Numbered from the stretch's first letter, positions 37,102 through 46,534 are shown. The stretch is DNA of 64,000 bases from Alphaproteobacteria bacterium (GCA_018823325.1 JAHJIJ010000027.1:186001-250000); one strand, 5' to 3'. Made by a program: numbers and translations. Notes: a model not told the origin generated them from the sequence alone.

Positions 37102-37636
37102 AGTTCTAACCGACGCCGGCCCGACGTGGCCGGAGAAGACGGACTGGAGTTCACTGGCCGAGCGTGCCGTGCGCGCGGCGCTGTCGCAGTCGTCGCAATC
37201 TGTCATCATCAGCAGCAAGGCCTGCGTGGAAGTCTCGATCCGCCTGTCAGATGATGCTGAAGTGCAAGGCCTCAATGCCTCCTTCCGGGGCAAGGACAAG
37301 CCCACCAACGTGCTGTCCTTTCCGATGATCCAGAGCGATCTCATCGAAGCGATCGAAAACAGCGACGACGGCGAAGTGCTGCTCGGCGACATCATTCTTG
37401 CCCACGAAACCTGCGCGCGGGAAGCCGAGGAACGCGCCGTTTCGCTGGAAAATCATACCACGCATCTCGTCGTCCACGGCACGCTCCACCTGCTCGGCCA
37501 CGATCATGAAAATGATGCCGAAGCTGAGGCGATGGAGCGGCTGGAAATACGAGCCCTTGAAACGCTGGGTATTGATGATCCATATGGGGACCGGGAACAC
37601 GGCATGACCGGCCCCATTGATGAAACAGGGAATTGA
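37094..37636 (+). CDS. ybeY: rRNA maturation endoribonuclease YbeY
   Basis: Zinc endoribonuclease for 16S rRNA 3' end processing and ribosome quality control, 180 residues. The zinc motif HGTLHLLGHDH (H-x3-H-x5-H) is intact, preceded by FRGKDKPTNVLSFPM and LLGDIILAHET. It starts inside phoH and its stop overlaps the first codons of the downstream TTG-led frame, so phoH, ybeY and corC are translationally linked. Confidence 0.94.
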   Translation: MLEVLTDAGPTWPEKTDWSSLAERAVRAALSQSSQSVIISSKACVEVSIRLSDDAEVQGLNASFRGKDKPTNVLSFPMIQSDLIEAIENSDDGEVLLGDIILAHETCAREAEERAVSLENHTTHLVVHGTLHLLGHDHENDAEAEAMERLEIRALETLGIDDPYGDREHGMTGPIDETGN

Positions 37637-37644
37637 TCCAGAAG

Positions 37645-38577
37645 ATGTCGGAGACATCCGCGCCGTCCCCCTCCAAAGAGGGCGACAGTAGTAGCAGCGA
37701 AGGCGGACGAATATGGCGGGGCCTCAAGGCCCTGCTTTTCGGAGATAATGGTTCGACGAGCCTCAGGCGCGAGCTTGAGACGGTCATCGAGCAATATGAC
37801 GATCAGGAGGACGAGGCGCCGGCCAAAGGCGATCTCACCACCATCGAGCGTCAGATGCTCCGCAATATGCTGCATTTCAGCGAACATACCGTCGATGACG
37901 TTGCCGTGCCCCGCGCGGACATCATTGCCATTTCGCAGGATGCCAGCTTCGCCGAGCTGATGGCGCTGTTCGCCGAGGCCGGGCACAGCCGCATCCCGGT
38001 CTACCAGGACACGCTCGATCATGTCACCGGCATGATCCACATTCGCGATGCCTTTGCCATCCTGGCGCGGGGTGAAGCCCACCCGGCATCGCTGGAAGGG
38101 CTGATCCGCCAGCCCCTTTATGTACCGCAGAGCATGGGCGTGCTGGATCTTCTGGCTGAAATGCGTGCCAAGCGCACCCATCTGGCGATCGTGCTGGATG
38201 AATATTCCGGCACCGACGGCCTGCTCACCATCGAGGATCTCGTCGAGGAAATCGTCGGTGACATCGAGGATGAGCATGACGAGGAGCCTGAAGCGCTGCT
38301 CGTCCCGCTCGATGATGGCATGTGGGATGCAGACGCCCGCGCCGAGCTCGAGGACATCGCCCAAACCGTTGACCCTCGACTGGCCGAAGTTGACTCGGAT
38401 GTTGACACCATAGGCGGCCTTGCCTTCGTCATCGCCGGGCGCGTGCCGGAAACCGGAGAGTTCATCGAGCATGAACCCAGCGGCTGGCGCATAGAGATCA
38501 TCGAAGCCAATCCCCGCCATGTCGCGCGTGTGCGGCTGCATCCACCCGCAAGGCTCGTCGCAGAAGCGCAGCTCTGA
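37645..38577 (+). CDS. CBS-pair CorC-type transporter-associated protein
   Basis: Cytosolic protein of 310 residues with two CBS repeats (about 78-190) and a C-terminal CorC_HlyC domain (about 225-300); there are no membrane segments, so it is the short CorC form and not the DUF21-bearing one. Landmarks: VDDVAVPRADIIAIS, GHSRIPVYQDTLDHVTGMIHIRD, VLDEYSGTDGLLTIEDLVEEIVGDIEDEHD. Adenosine-type ligands and Mg2+/Co2+ homeostasis are linked to the family. I take the ATG at 37645; a TTG 12 bases earlier overlaps ybeY. The usual next gene, lnt, is absent here. Confidence 0.88.
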   Translation: MSETSAPSPSKEGDSSSSEGGRIWRGLKALLFGDNGSTSLRRELETVIEQYDDQEDEAPAKGDLTTIERQMLRNMLHFSEHTVDDVAVPRADIIAISQDASFAELMALFAEAGHSRIPVYQDTLDHVTGMIHIRDAFAILARGEAHPASLEGLIRQPLYVPQSMGVLDLLAEMRAKRTHLAIVLDEYSGTDGLLTIEDLVEEIVGDIEDEHDEEPEALLVPLDDGMWDADARAELEDIAQTVDPRLAEVDSDVDTIGGLAFVIAGRVPETGEFIEHEPSGWRIEIIEANPRHVARVRLHPPARLVAEAQL

Positions 38578-38616
38578 AGTTTGAAGCGGGCTCAAGCCCA
38601 TCTCGCACCCGACGGT

Positions 38617-38636
38617 GCTCCTGCGGAAGCAGGAGC
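38617..38636. repeat. Dispersed palindromic intergenic repeat, copy 2
   Basis: Perfect 8-bp arms GCTCCTGC and GCAGGAGC with loop GGAA, matching the copy at 11472-11491. It lies in the 184-bp gap between the CorC gene and the convergent exonuclease. A second palindrome-like element (TTGTCGAGCGCAGTCGAGAC, 38720-38739) lies 80 bp to the right. Confidence 0.7.
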
Positions 38637-38761
38637 CAAGGCGCAGGGGCGGAACTGCGTAACTGAAGGCAACGCAGATCCGAACGGCTTTAGATGGGGG
38701 TCTTCCAACCACCCCTTCTTGTCGAGCGCAGTCGAGACACCGGTGCGCGGCGGGCCTGTGC

Positions 38762-39289
38762 TCAGGCAGCCTGCTTCGCCGGAAGGCGCGCTTCGCCCTC
38801 GGCCACCAGCCCAGCCATCAGTCGGGCCAGCCAGCGAGCGTCATCGTCGGCCCGGTGTCGGCGCGCGCGCTGCTTGTCGGCCTCATCGAGAAGCCGCATC
38901 AGCACCGTCCGATCGGCATCGTGAAACACCCGCAGTTCCGCCAGGCAGCGAACCGAGACGTGCGATTGCTCGCCCGCCGCCTGGAACAGAATACGCGACC
39001 AGCTATCATCGAAATAACTGTCGGCAATCACCTCATGTCCGGCAATAGCCGCCCGAAGTTGCCGCGCGACGCAGGCCGCTTCAAGACCCTCGCGTTCCAG
39101 TTGCGCCCGTGAAATGCCATGAAGCCCTTCCGCCTCTTCGCTCCACTGCCAGTCAGCCCAGCTGTGGTGCGGGCGAATGAGCCAGGAACGGCTCCAGCCA
39201 TCGGTACTGGCAATCCCAACTTCGATGGGAAAGGAACGACCAAATTGCGGAAGACAGGATGCTTCGAAATCAATGGCGATCAAGGGCAT
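38762..39289 (-). CDS. DEDDh-type 3'-5' exonuclease family protein
   Basis: 175-residue single-domain nuclease. The DxE of motif I is IDFEASC near the N-terminus, motif II Asp is in ADSYFDDSW, and motif III HRADDDARWLARLM supplies the His and Asp, giving the full DEDDh set. Size fits a stand-alone exonuclease such as an oligoribonuclease- or DnaQ-type trimming enzyme; the substrate is not defined. It converges on the CorC gene across a repeat-containing gap. Confidence 0.82.
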   Translation of the reverse strand: MPLIAIDFEASCLPQFGRSFPIEVGIASTDGWSRSWLIRPHHSWADWQWSEEAEGLHGISRAQLEREGLEAACVARQLRAAIAGHEVIADSYFDDSWSRILFQAAGEQSHVSVRCLAELRVFHDADRTVLMRLLDEADKQRARRHRADDDARWLARLMAGLVAEGEARLPAKQAA

Positions 39290-39465
39290 GCAACATACTC
39301 ACCAAAAAGGGAGCCGCCCCCGAGTGCTCCATCCTCTCCTATGCAGGACGACCGTTCCCGGATTTCGTTCCTGCGATTCTGGTCGTTGAACGCATCTTAA
39401 CCCAGCCAAGTTAAGATTTCGCGTCAGATCGATTTTGGGATGAGATCTGGCGAAGCTACGGTGCC

Positions 39466-39846
39466 TCACCGATGTGGCAGCAGCGCTCCGACTATCTGCC
39501 GATCTTCCTGTCGCAGGACGCCCCAAGCGCGCGCCGCAGCGCGGCTGTCCATTGCCTCGACACCAAGGCCCAGCACCTCGATCGCCCGCGTGAAGGCAGG
39601 AGACGGCCGCACCAGACTTGGCCCTGTTCCAAGCAGAAGAAACTCGGCACGTGGCTCGAGGTCAAGGATCGGGCGAAGCATCTCGATCGTGAGCTGCGCG
39701 ACTCTGGCGGGCGCATCCCATCCGGTCACGCCGCCCGGATCGATCAATATACCGCCATCGAACACGCGATCGCGCAACCGGAAGCCACGTCCAGCAAAAC
39801 CGGTGATCACCGGTCCGTTGGAAATTTCCTCCCGGCGCAATTCCAT
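39466..39846 (-). CDS. Mth938-like domain protein (DUF498)
   Basis: 126-residue protein matching the Mth938/NDUFAF3-like fold: ITGFAGRGFRLRDRVFDGGILIDPGGVTGW, LTIEMLRPILDLEPRAEFLLLGTGP and GLGVEAMDSRAAARAWGVLRQEDRQIVGALLP are all typical. Function in bacteria is not established; the mitochondrial relative helps complex I assembly. It starts 32 bp after secF on the same strand and commonly sits beside secDF in alphaproteobacteria, so it is probably in that operon. Confidence 0.86.
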   Translation of the reverse strand: MELRREEISNGPVITGFAGRGFRLRDRVFDGGILIDPGGVTGWDAPARVAQLTIEMLRPILDLEPRAEFLLLGTGPSLVRPSPAFTRAIEVLGLGVEAMDSRAAARAWGVLRQEDRQIVGALLPHR

Positions 39847-39877
39847 GGGACCATCCTCCGGGGAATGCCGCGCTGAC

Positions 39878-40852
39878 TCAGCGGGGCATCGTCTCGTTCT
39901 GCATCACGCGTTCGGCGCCAGGCACAGGTCCGCCGGACTTGGCAATGAAACTGTCCGAGCCGACCTTCGTCCAGACGAGGAGCGGCGCGGACATGTACAT
40001 CGACGAATAGGTGCCGACGAAAATGCCGAACAGCATGGCCGCCGTGAAGCCGAAGATCACCTCCGGACCGAGCACCAGCAGCACGACCAGCGTGATGATG
40101 ATGGTCAGCGAGGTCATCACCGTCCGCGCCAAAGTCTCGTTAATGGAAAGATCCAACAGCGGAACCAGCTCCATCTTGCGATACTTACGCAGATTCTCGC
40201 GGATACGATCGTAGATGACGATGGTATCGTTCAGCGAATAGCCAATGATCGTCAGCAACGCCGCCACGATGTTGAGGTTGAACTCCATCTGGGTCAGCGC
40301 GAACAATCCGAAGGTCAATGCGACGTCATGGAACAGCGCGAACAATGCGCCCAGACCGAACTGCCACTCGAAGCGGAACCAGATGTATATCGAGATCGCC
40401 AGCATGGCGAAGAACATCGCCCATGCCCCCGTCTCGAACAATTCGCCGGAAACCTTGCCAGAAACGGTGTCTACGCTGCCGAACACCGCGTCGGGATGCG
40501 CCTTAAGGATCGCGGCCTTCAGGCGCTCGGCGGCCTCATTTGCGGCCTCCTCCCCTCCCTCGGGCAAGGGTGTGCGGATCGACACGTCGTTGGGCGAACC
40601 GAATTGCTGGATATTCGCATCGCCCTGCACGACCGCGCTGATCGTACCGCGCAGTTCATCGAGATCGGCCGGTTGAGAGAAGGTCACGCGCACCATCTGG
40701 CCGCCGACAAAATCGACACCCAGATTGAGCCCCTTGGTGGCTACCAGCGCAATCGACGCGATGATCGAGAGCATGCTGATCGCCATGGCGATGTGGCGCC
40801 ATTTCAGGAAGCCGATATTGGTGTTGTCCGGGACAAGCTTGAGCAGGCGCAT
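39878..40852 (-). CDS. secF: Protein translocase subunit SecF
   Basis: Six-transmembrane partner of SecD in proton-driven export after SecA, 324 residues. Motifs GLNLGVDFVGGQMVRVTF near TM1 and GYSLNDTIVIYDRIRENLRKYRKM are family signatures. The periplasmic P1-like loop (about residues 60-130) is short, as usual for SecF. The gene begins 12 bp after secD with no terminator between, so yajC-secD-secF form one operon. Confidence 0.96.
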   Translation of the reverse strand: MRLLKLVPDNTNIGFLKWRHIAMAISMLSIIASIALVATKGLNLGVDFVGGQMVRVTFSQPADLDELRGTISAVVQGDANIQQFGSPNDVSIRTPLPEGGEEAANEAAERLKAAILKAHPDAVFGSVDTVSGKVSGELFETGAWAMFFAMLAISIYIWFRFEWQFGLGALFALFHDVALTFGLFALTQMEFNLNIVAALLTIIGYSLNDTIVIYDRIRENLRKYRKMELVPLLDLSINETLARTVMTSLTIIITLVVLLVLGPEVIFGFTAAMLFGIFVGTYSSMYMSAPLLVWTKVGSDSFIAKSGGPVPGAERVMQNETMPR

Positions 40853-40864
40853 TGGTCTTGTGCC

Positions 40865-42463
40865 TCAGATCGTCAGTGTCGTGGGCCGCTTGCGCAACCA
40901 CAGGGATGAGAACAGGCGCGTCACCGTCACGGCTGTGAAGACCGAGGTGAAGATGCCGATGGTCAGCACCACCGCGAAGCCCTTGATCGGGCCGGAGCCG
41001 AAGTAGAACATCAGCGCAGCCGCGATCACGTTCGTCGTGTTGGCGTCAAAGATGGCGCGCTGCGCTTCCTTGTAGCCGGTTTCGATCGTCTGAATGATGC
41101 CTCGCCCGCGTCGCTGTTCCTCGCGGATGCGCTCGTTGATGAGCACATTGGCGTCCACCGCAGCGCCGATGGTCAGCACGAAGCCGGCGATGCCCGGAAG
41201 AGTGAGCGTGGCATTGAACAGCGCCATGATGCCGACGATGAGCGCGACGTTGAAGATCAGCGCCAGGTTCGCGTAGACGCCGAAGCGGCCATAAGCGAGC
41301 ACCATGATCAGCAGCACAGCGCCGGTCGCCACGCTGCCCGCGATCACGCCCTTGCGGATCGAGTCCGCACCCAGATCCGGACCGACCGTGCGTTCTTCGA
41401 CCACTGTCAGCTTCACCGGCAACTGGCCGGAGCGCAGCGCAATCGCCAGCTGGTTGGCACTTTCCACGGTGAAATTGCCGCTGATCTGAGCCGATCCGCC
41501 GAGGATCGGCTCATTGATGTTGGGCGCCGAAAGCACCGTGCCATCCAGGATCATGGCGAAGGGCTTGTTGACGTTCTGCTGTGTCGTGCGTGCAAACTTG
41601 TTGGCGCCCGAACTGTTGAAGCGGATGCTCACCACCGGCGCATTGGTCTGCGGATCATAGGCCTGCTGCGCGTCGATCAGTTCGTCACCGGCAACCATGA
41701 TCTGGCGTTTTACCGCAATGACGGGCTGACCTAGCGGATTATCCGGATAGGGCACCAGTTCGCTTCCGACCGGTGCAATGCCACGCGCCAGATCGGCGGG
41801 GTTCGCGGTCGTATCGACCAGCTTGAACTCGAGCTGCGCGGTCTGGCCAAGCAGCTCCTTGAGCTGCGCCGGGTCCTCAAGACCGGGCACCTGCACCACG
41901 ATGCGGTTATCGCCCTGGCGGATAATCGTCGGTTCGCGCGTGCCCATCTCGTCGATGCGCTTGCGGATCACCTCGGTCGCCACTTCCATGGCGCTCTCGA
42001 CGGCCGCGTTGATGCCGGCTTCGGTCGGCGTCACCACGATGGTGCTACCGTCCCGCACCTGCACGTCGAAATCGCGCTGGCCGGTCAGGCCCGCGCCCTG
42101 CGTCAGCGGCCGGATGCGCTCGACAGCGGCGTCCACCTGCGAGGCATCGCGCACCATGAAGCGCAGGGAATTGCCCTGCGTCGACATCTCGCCGATCGCG
42201 ATGCGATTGTCAGCGCGACGCAGCTCGACGCGGATCGATTCCTCGATGTTCTGGATGCGCTGGCGCGCAACGTCCTGCGTGTCGGCTTCCAGCAGAATGT
42301 GACTCCCGCCGGACAGGTCGAGGCCCAGATTGACGCGCGCCTGCATGAAGCTCGGCAATTGCGCATAAGTCCGGTCGGGCAGGAAGCTCGGAACGGCGTA
42401 CAAGCAGCCGATCAGGACGGTCGCAACGACCAGCCAGATCTTCCAGCGGGGAAAGTCGAGCAT
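40865..42463 (-). CDS. secD: Protein translocase subunit SecD
   Basis: Inner-membrane protein of 532 residues with a large periplasmic domain (about residues 30-350) and six membrane helices. NLGLDLSGGSHILLEAD near the N-terminus, DMGTREPTIIRQGDNRIVVQVPGL-type P1 motifs, and GAAVDANVLINERIREE in TM5 are diagnostic. It uses the proton gradient to help pull secreted proteins outward. Start ATG is placed by the N-terminal signal anchor MLDFPRWKIWLVVATVLIG. Confidence 0.96.
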   Translation of the reverse strand: MLDFPRWKIWLVVATVLIGCLYAVPSFLPDRTYAQLPSFMQARVNLGLDLSGGSHILLEADTQDVARQRIQNIEESIRVELRRADNRIAIGEMSTQGNSLRFMVRDASQVDAAVERIRPLTQGAGLTGQRDFDVQVRDGSTIVVTPTEAGINAAVESAMEVATEVIRKRIDEMGTREPTIIRQGDNRIVVQVPGLEDPAQLKELLGQTAQLEFKLVDTTANPADLARGIAPVGSELVPYPDNPLGQPVIAVKRQIMVAGDELIDAQQAYDPQTNAPVVSIRFNSSGANKFARTTQQNVNKPFAMILDGTVLSAPNINEPILGGSAQISGNFTVESANQLAIALRSGQLPVKLTVVEERTVGPDLGADSIRKGVIAGSVATGAVLLIMVLAYGRFGVYANLALIFNVALIVGIMALFNATLTLPGIAGFVLTIGAAVDANVLINERIREEQRRGRGIIQTIETGYKEAQRAIFDANTTNVIAAALMFYFGSGPIKGFAVVLTIGIFTSVFTAVTVTRLFSSLWLRKRPTTLTI

Positions 42464-42470
42464 GGGCCCG

Positions 42471-42803
42471 TCAGTCGTTGGCGGGCTTGGCGGTCATCGG
42501 GTCGATGACGTCGCTCAGCGTGGCTTTCACGGCCTTGACCTTGATGCCCTGGCCCAGTTCCACGTCGACATAGACATCGTCCACGCGCGTCACCTTGCCG
42601 ACAAGGCCGCCACCGGTAACGACATTATCGCCCTTCTTGACGGCACCGATCTTGGCCCGATGCTTCTTCATCTGCTGCTGTTGCGGGCGGATGAGCAAGA
42701 AGTAGAAGACCGCGAAAATCAGGATCAGCGGCACGAAGCTCATGAAGGTGGCCATCCCGGAAGAGCCCGGTGCAGCGGCGGCGAGTGCAAAATTGGTGAA
42801 CAT
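42471..42803 (-). CDS. yajC: SecDF accessory protein YajC
   Basis: 110-residue single-membrane-span protein. After a short N-terminus, helix FVPLILIFAVFYFLLIRPQQQQMKKH is the hallmark of the family, followed by a cytoplasmic KOW-like region (VKKGDNVVTGGGLVGKVTRVDDVYVDVELG). The ATG at 42803 gives the expected MFTNFALAAAAPG; the frame extends 7 codons upstream. It is the first gene of the yajC-secD-secF operon. Confidence 0.93.
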   Translation of the reverse strand: MFTNFALAAAAPGSSGMATFMSFVPLILIFAVFYFLLIRPQQQQMKKHRAKIGAVKKGDNVVTGGGLVGKVTRVDDVYVDVELGQGIKVKAVKATLSDVIDPMTAKPAND

Positions 42804-43104
42804 TGCGATCCTTGAGCAGCGCAATCAGCGGATGAGTGAACAGCGCGCCCCGCAAATGCGACCTAACGCACACTGTTTCAAGGGCGCGCGGCTAGCATAT
42901 CGCCCGGTGGCAGGCAACCGGGATCGCCCTGCCTTATCCATAGCGAGACCCGGAGTCCGACCGTGCAGGCCCATGGAGCACCTGTCGCGACCGCCCGCAA
43001 ACCTGTTGCTGCCGAGCTTGCAATAAATCCGACAAACGATGCACCAGGCGGCACCAACGGACCTTGCAACTTCCGCGCGATGCGCTTAGGAGCGCACCTC
43101 CGGT
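42804..43104. other. Intergenic stretch, yajC to tRNA-Pro
   Basis: About 300 bp without a supportable gene. It should hold the yajC and tRNA-Pro promoters but I see no convincing -35/-10 pair. A minus-strand frame through it contains the phrase [14 protein letters not shown], which is the antisense of the tRNA and is a known artefact. Confidence 0.4.
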
Positions 43105-43181
43105 CGGGACGTAGCGCAGCCTGGTAGCGCATCACACTGGGGGTGTGGGGGTCGGAGGTTCGAATCCTCTCGTCCCGACCA
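43105..43181 (+). tRNA. tRNA-Pro (GGG)
   Basis: A 77-nt cloverleaf with encoded CCA. The acceptor CGGGACG pairs with CGTCCCG, the anticodon stem TCACA/TGTGG with loop CTGGGGG gives anticodon GGG at 43139-43141, and the T arm TCGGAGGTTCGAATCCTCT is canonical. It recognises CCC/CCU proline codons. Confidence 0.95.
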
Positions 43182-43349
43182 ATTTTCCTCACCCCAAGAT
43201 CAGCTATCTGCAGAAGCATCACCATGGCGCGCCGATTGCCTGCGCGCTGCTCCGGGCAGTTCATAGCTGCGCCCGTCAAGCCGAAACCTGCCGGGCGCTG
43301 CTTATTTACATGCGATATTCCGCGACGGCACCAGCCGTCGCGAAAACAC

Positions 43350-45743
43350 TTAGAACTTGTATCCGACCGTCAGCCCATATGTCCGCGGCGGCAGATAGGT
43401 GACGCCGATCAGGCGACCCGTGGCGAGCGCGAAGGTGCTGCTCGGGCGGAAGACATCAAACAGGTTCTTGGCCCAGAGCTGTGCACGAATGCGACCGTCG
43501 TTGGTCTCATAGGCCAGCGAGGCATCGACCATCGTGTAGGCTGCGCTGCTCTCTATCTCGCGCATATACTCGCTGAAGTAGGTGCGGCTCTTGTAGGAGA
43601 CATCCACGCTCGGCGTAAAAATGCCGATCGGCGCGATCACGTCATATTCGCCGTGGAGGTTCCAAGACCAGCGCGGGCTGTTGCGCGTGTCGTTGCCAGC
43701 CAGCTGGATGTTGCCGCCGCCCGGTGCACCAAAAGCCGTCGGATCCGGATTCGTTACGGGATCATAGGGCGTCCCACCGGCAATATTGGCCGGATTGAGC
43801 GGATCGAGCGTTAGATAGTCGACGAAGTGCGAATCCGTGTACGATAGAGCGCCGCTCAGCCGCAGACCCGGCGCGGGGCGCAGCATCGCGTCAAGTTCGA
43901 TGCCCTTCGCCCGCGTCTTCGCCGCGTTCTGGAAGATCGTGGTATAGCCGGTCGGCCCGCCTGCAATCGTCTTGTTCAGCTGGAGCCCGTTGAGCGTATA
44001 GGCGTAGCCGGCAAGATTCACCGTCAGCAAGCGACCAAAGCTCGCCTTGATGCCGGCCTCGTGGTTGTACATCTTCTCGGGGTCAACAATCGTCGTACTG
44101 CCCGCGGCATTCTCGCCGGAGCCCGCCTTGAACCCTTCCGAATAGGTGTAATAGACGAGAATGTCGTCACTCGCGCGCCACACGAGCCCTGCTTCGGGCG
44201 TGAAGTCCCTGAAGGTCTTCTCCACATGAGTGCCCGCTGCCGTGAAACGCAGCACCGGACCCACGCCGTTACGCGTGATGATGATGGAGGGGTTCTCCGA
44301 CTCCACATGCTCGCTGCTCCAGCGGCCGCCCAGCTTCAGGGTCAGGCTCGAGAGCGCCTCGCTGAACATGCCAAGGCCGATCTCATACTGGCCGAAGATC
44401 GAGAACGCTTCCGTGCCCAGGTTCGAGCGAGTGCACACGCGCTTGGGCGCAATGATCGCGCTGCCACCGGTCACGCCGTCCGGCGAAAAGCCGCACAGGC
44501 CATAGGCCTCGTTGAGGTCGATTCCGGCCGCTTGCAGCACGCCGATATTCTGCGCCATGCCGGTGCGGTTCGCTAGACCGACATTGTCGATCGGCCGCTG
44601 ACGCTCGTGGAAGTAGAAGACGCCAATGGTGCCGTTCACCCACTCGGACTGAAGGCCGAGGCGCAGCTCGTTGCTCCACTGTTTGCTGTCGATCCGGCGC
44701 TCCTGCACCGTGGTCGCCTGGCCATTGGTGGGCAGGCTGTCAATTACGGCGGAAAGATCCAGGTCCTGGAACAGCGAGCTCTTGAACGAGCGATAGTTGG
44801 CGATGTTGGTGATCGTCAGCGCATCGTTGAGCGGCACGGTGAGCGTGCCGGTGAAGGCATAGGTCTCGGTTTCCGTGCCGGGGCTCGATTCCGTCGCCAG
44901 ATCGCGCGGATTGGTCGCATAGCCACCGACGCCGAGCGGCGCGAGGCGCGCCACGCCGGGGAAGGACGCGCGCAGATAGTGGATGGCGCCGGAGGCATCG
45001 CTCTGGCGGAAATATTCGCCGGCCACGAGCAGCGTCGCGTCACGACCAAGGTCGAATTCGAGCGAGGCGCGGCCCATGCGGCGATTGAGATCGTCCACAT
45101 CCTTGCCTGAGACCGGATTGACGCCATAGCCATCACGGTTCTCGGTCTTGACGGCGAGGCGGGCGCGGATGCCCTCAGTGATCGGGCCGCTGATCGCGGC
45201 CTCAGTCGTCAGCGCATTGTAATTGCCGTAGGAAATACGGCCATAGCCGGACAGCACATCGGTCGGCCGCGCAGTGATCACGTTGATCGAGCCGCCGACG
45301 GCATTGCGACCGTAAAGCGTCCCCTGCGGACCGCGCAGAACCTCGATGCGCTCCAGATCGAACAGCGAGGTGAGCTGAGCTTCGGCGCGCGCCACATACG
45401 CGCCGTCCACGTGGAAGGCGACGCCGGTCGAGCTGCCGGTAGTCGAGGTGTTGGCACCGACGCCGCGAATGAAGATCTTCGCCTGGTTGAAGTCGCTGCC
45501 GAAGTTCACCGACGGAACGATGGTTTGCAGATCGGAGATATTGTTGACGCCAGCACTGGCGATGCGGTCAGCACCCAGAGCACTCACAGCGGCGCCAACA
45601 TCCTGCAACGATTGCTCGCGCTTCTGCGCGGTAACGATGATCTCCATACCGTCATCGACAGCGGCGGTGGTCTGAGGAGTCTGGGCGATCGCGCTCGTCG
45701 AGGCGAGGAGCAACGCGGGGATAGACAGAGAAATCCGTTTCAT
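43350..45743 (-). CDS. TonB-dependent outer-membrane receptor
   Basis: Outer-membrane receptor, 797 residues from ATG 45743. Signal peptide MKRISLSIPALLLASTSAIAQ, TonB-box-like EIIVTAQKREQSLQDVGAAV, plug motifs IFIRGVGANTSTTGSSTG and IEVLRGPQGTLYGRNAVGGS, barrel, and the aromatic-ending YGLTVGYKF. The barrel carries two cysteine pairs (residues near CGFSPDG and RVCTR) in an extracellular loop, unusual but seen in this group. It is unrelated in ligand terms to any neighbour. The upstream 81 codons before this ATG lack features. Confidence 0.92.
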   Translation of the reverse strand: MKRISLSIPALLLASTSAIAQTPQTTAAVDDGMEIIVTAQKREQSLQDVGAAVSALGADRIASAGVNNISDLQTIVPSVNFGSDFNQAKIFIRGVGANTSTTGSSTGVAFHVDGAYVARAEAQLTSLFDLERIEVLRGPQGTLYGRNAVGGSINVITARPTDVLSGYGRISYGNYNALTTEAAISGPITEGIRARLAVKTENRDGYGVNPVSGKDVDDLNRRMGRASLEFDLGRDATLLVAGEYFRQSDASGAIHYLRASFPGVARLAPLGVGGYATNPRDLATESSPGTETETYAFTGTLTVPLNDALTITNIANYRSFKSSLFQDLDLSAVIDSLPTNGQATTVQERRIDSKQWSNELRLGLQSEWVNGTIGVFYFHERQRPIDNVGLANRTGMAQNIGVLQAAGIDLNEAYGLCGFSPDGVTGGSAIIAPKRVCTRSNLGTEAFSIFGQYEIGLGMFSEALSSLTLKLGGRWSSEHVESENPSIIITRNGVGPVLRFTAAGTHVEKTFRDFTPEAGLVWRASDDILVYYTYSEGFKAGSGENAAGSTTIVDPEKMYNHEAGIKASFGRLLTVNLAGYAYTLNGLQLNKTIAGGPTGYTTIFQNAAKTRAKGIELDAMLRPAPGLRLSGALSYTDSHFVDYLTLDPLNPANIAGGTPYDPVTNPDPTAFGAPGGGNIQLAGNDTRNSPRWSWNLHGEYDVIAPIGIFTPSVDVSYKSRTYFSEYMREIESSAAYTMVDASLAYETNDGRIRAQLWAKNLFDVFRPSSTFALATGRLIGVTYLPPRTYGLTVGYKF

Positions 45744-46194
45744 TGTCTCTCTCTCACTTTCATTTCTGTTATTCACCCCGGGATAGGGCTGTCCCCGCCA
45801 ATGCTCCCACCGATGGCGAACGCAAGTCTTGGCAGACCTTCGGGCAGGCCTCTCCTCACGTTCGCGGCGTTTGTGTAACTTTTGCGTCACGAATCTGTTG
45901 ATCCGCATCAAGGTGAGCCGCCCAGGGCAGTCTGCCCTGCCTCCTGATCCAAGGCGGCCGACAGTCCGCTGAGACCAAAGTGGCACTGAGTCGAAATGAC
46001 CGGGCTGGCAATTGGAGCCAGAGACAGGGCGGGCTTATCTCGCCGAACACGACGGCGAGTATGGAGGGGTGCGCAGCAGTGGCGGCCGAGGTCACGTTGA
46101 AGCGCGCTCTAATCACTTTCGGCCTGACGATGGTCCACCGTGGAAAGCCGTGCGCCGGGCACCTCCCCTGCAAGATCGAACAAGAGACTCCCGC
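45744..46194. other. 451-bp gap before TonB receptor, no gene supported
   Basis: The longest gene-free gap of the window. It should hold the promoter of the receptor (minus strand). Overlapping short frames on both strands lack recognisable features. A sequence with the run GAGACCAAAGTGGCACTGAG lies near 45970; I could not connect it to a known element. Confidence 0.35.
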
Positions 46195-46500
46195 CTACTC
46201 CGGCACGGAGCCATCCTCGTCGTCCATATTCTCCTCGCCCTCGAACGCCCCCATGTCGATGCGACCGCTATGGTCCATGTCCTTCATGCGGTCGACCAGA
46301 TCAGGCGCGTCAATGGGCATGACCTGCGCCGGATTGTCCCGCCCGCCATGCTCCGTCTCGATCTCGTCACCGTGACGATAGGGATTGGCCTGAGCTTCGG
46401 CCGCGACATCCTGCGCCTGAGTGCCGCGTTCATCCTGCTCGGAATTCTCTCGCTCAGGGTCGTTGATGTCGAGTGGCGGCCTGCTGTTCTTCTGCGTCAT
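46195..46500 (-). CDS. Small acidic hypothetical protein
   Basis: 101 residues, extremely polar (many Asp, Glu, Gln, Arg) with no membrane helix: MTQKNSRPPLDINDPE at the start and IDMGAFEGEENMDDEDGSVPE at the end. It is probably intrinsically disordered. A GGAG ribosome site lies eight bases before the ATG, which supports it as real. It is 35 bp from the MscS gene on the same strand, so it may be cotranscribed; I do not recognise the family. Confidence 0.55.
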   Translation of the reverse strand: MTQKNSRPPLDINDPERENSEQDERGTQAQDVAAEAQANPYRHGDEIETEHGGRDNPAQVMPIDAPDLVDRMKDMDHSGRIDMGAFEGEENMDDEDGSVPE

Positions 46501-46534
46501 GGTACGATCTCCAGATGCACTAAGGCCGATCTGT

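Noticed and set aside
39440..40909. 489-codon plus-strand frame opposite secF and the Mth938-like gene
   Set aside because: Antisense shadow; SecF and the Mth938-like protein are convincing on the other strand.
42878..43279. Minus-strand frame with [14 protein letters not shown]
   Set aside because: This phrase is produced by reading the antisense of tRNA-Pro and is a well-known annotation artefact.
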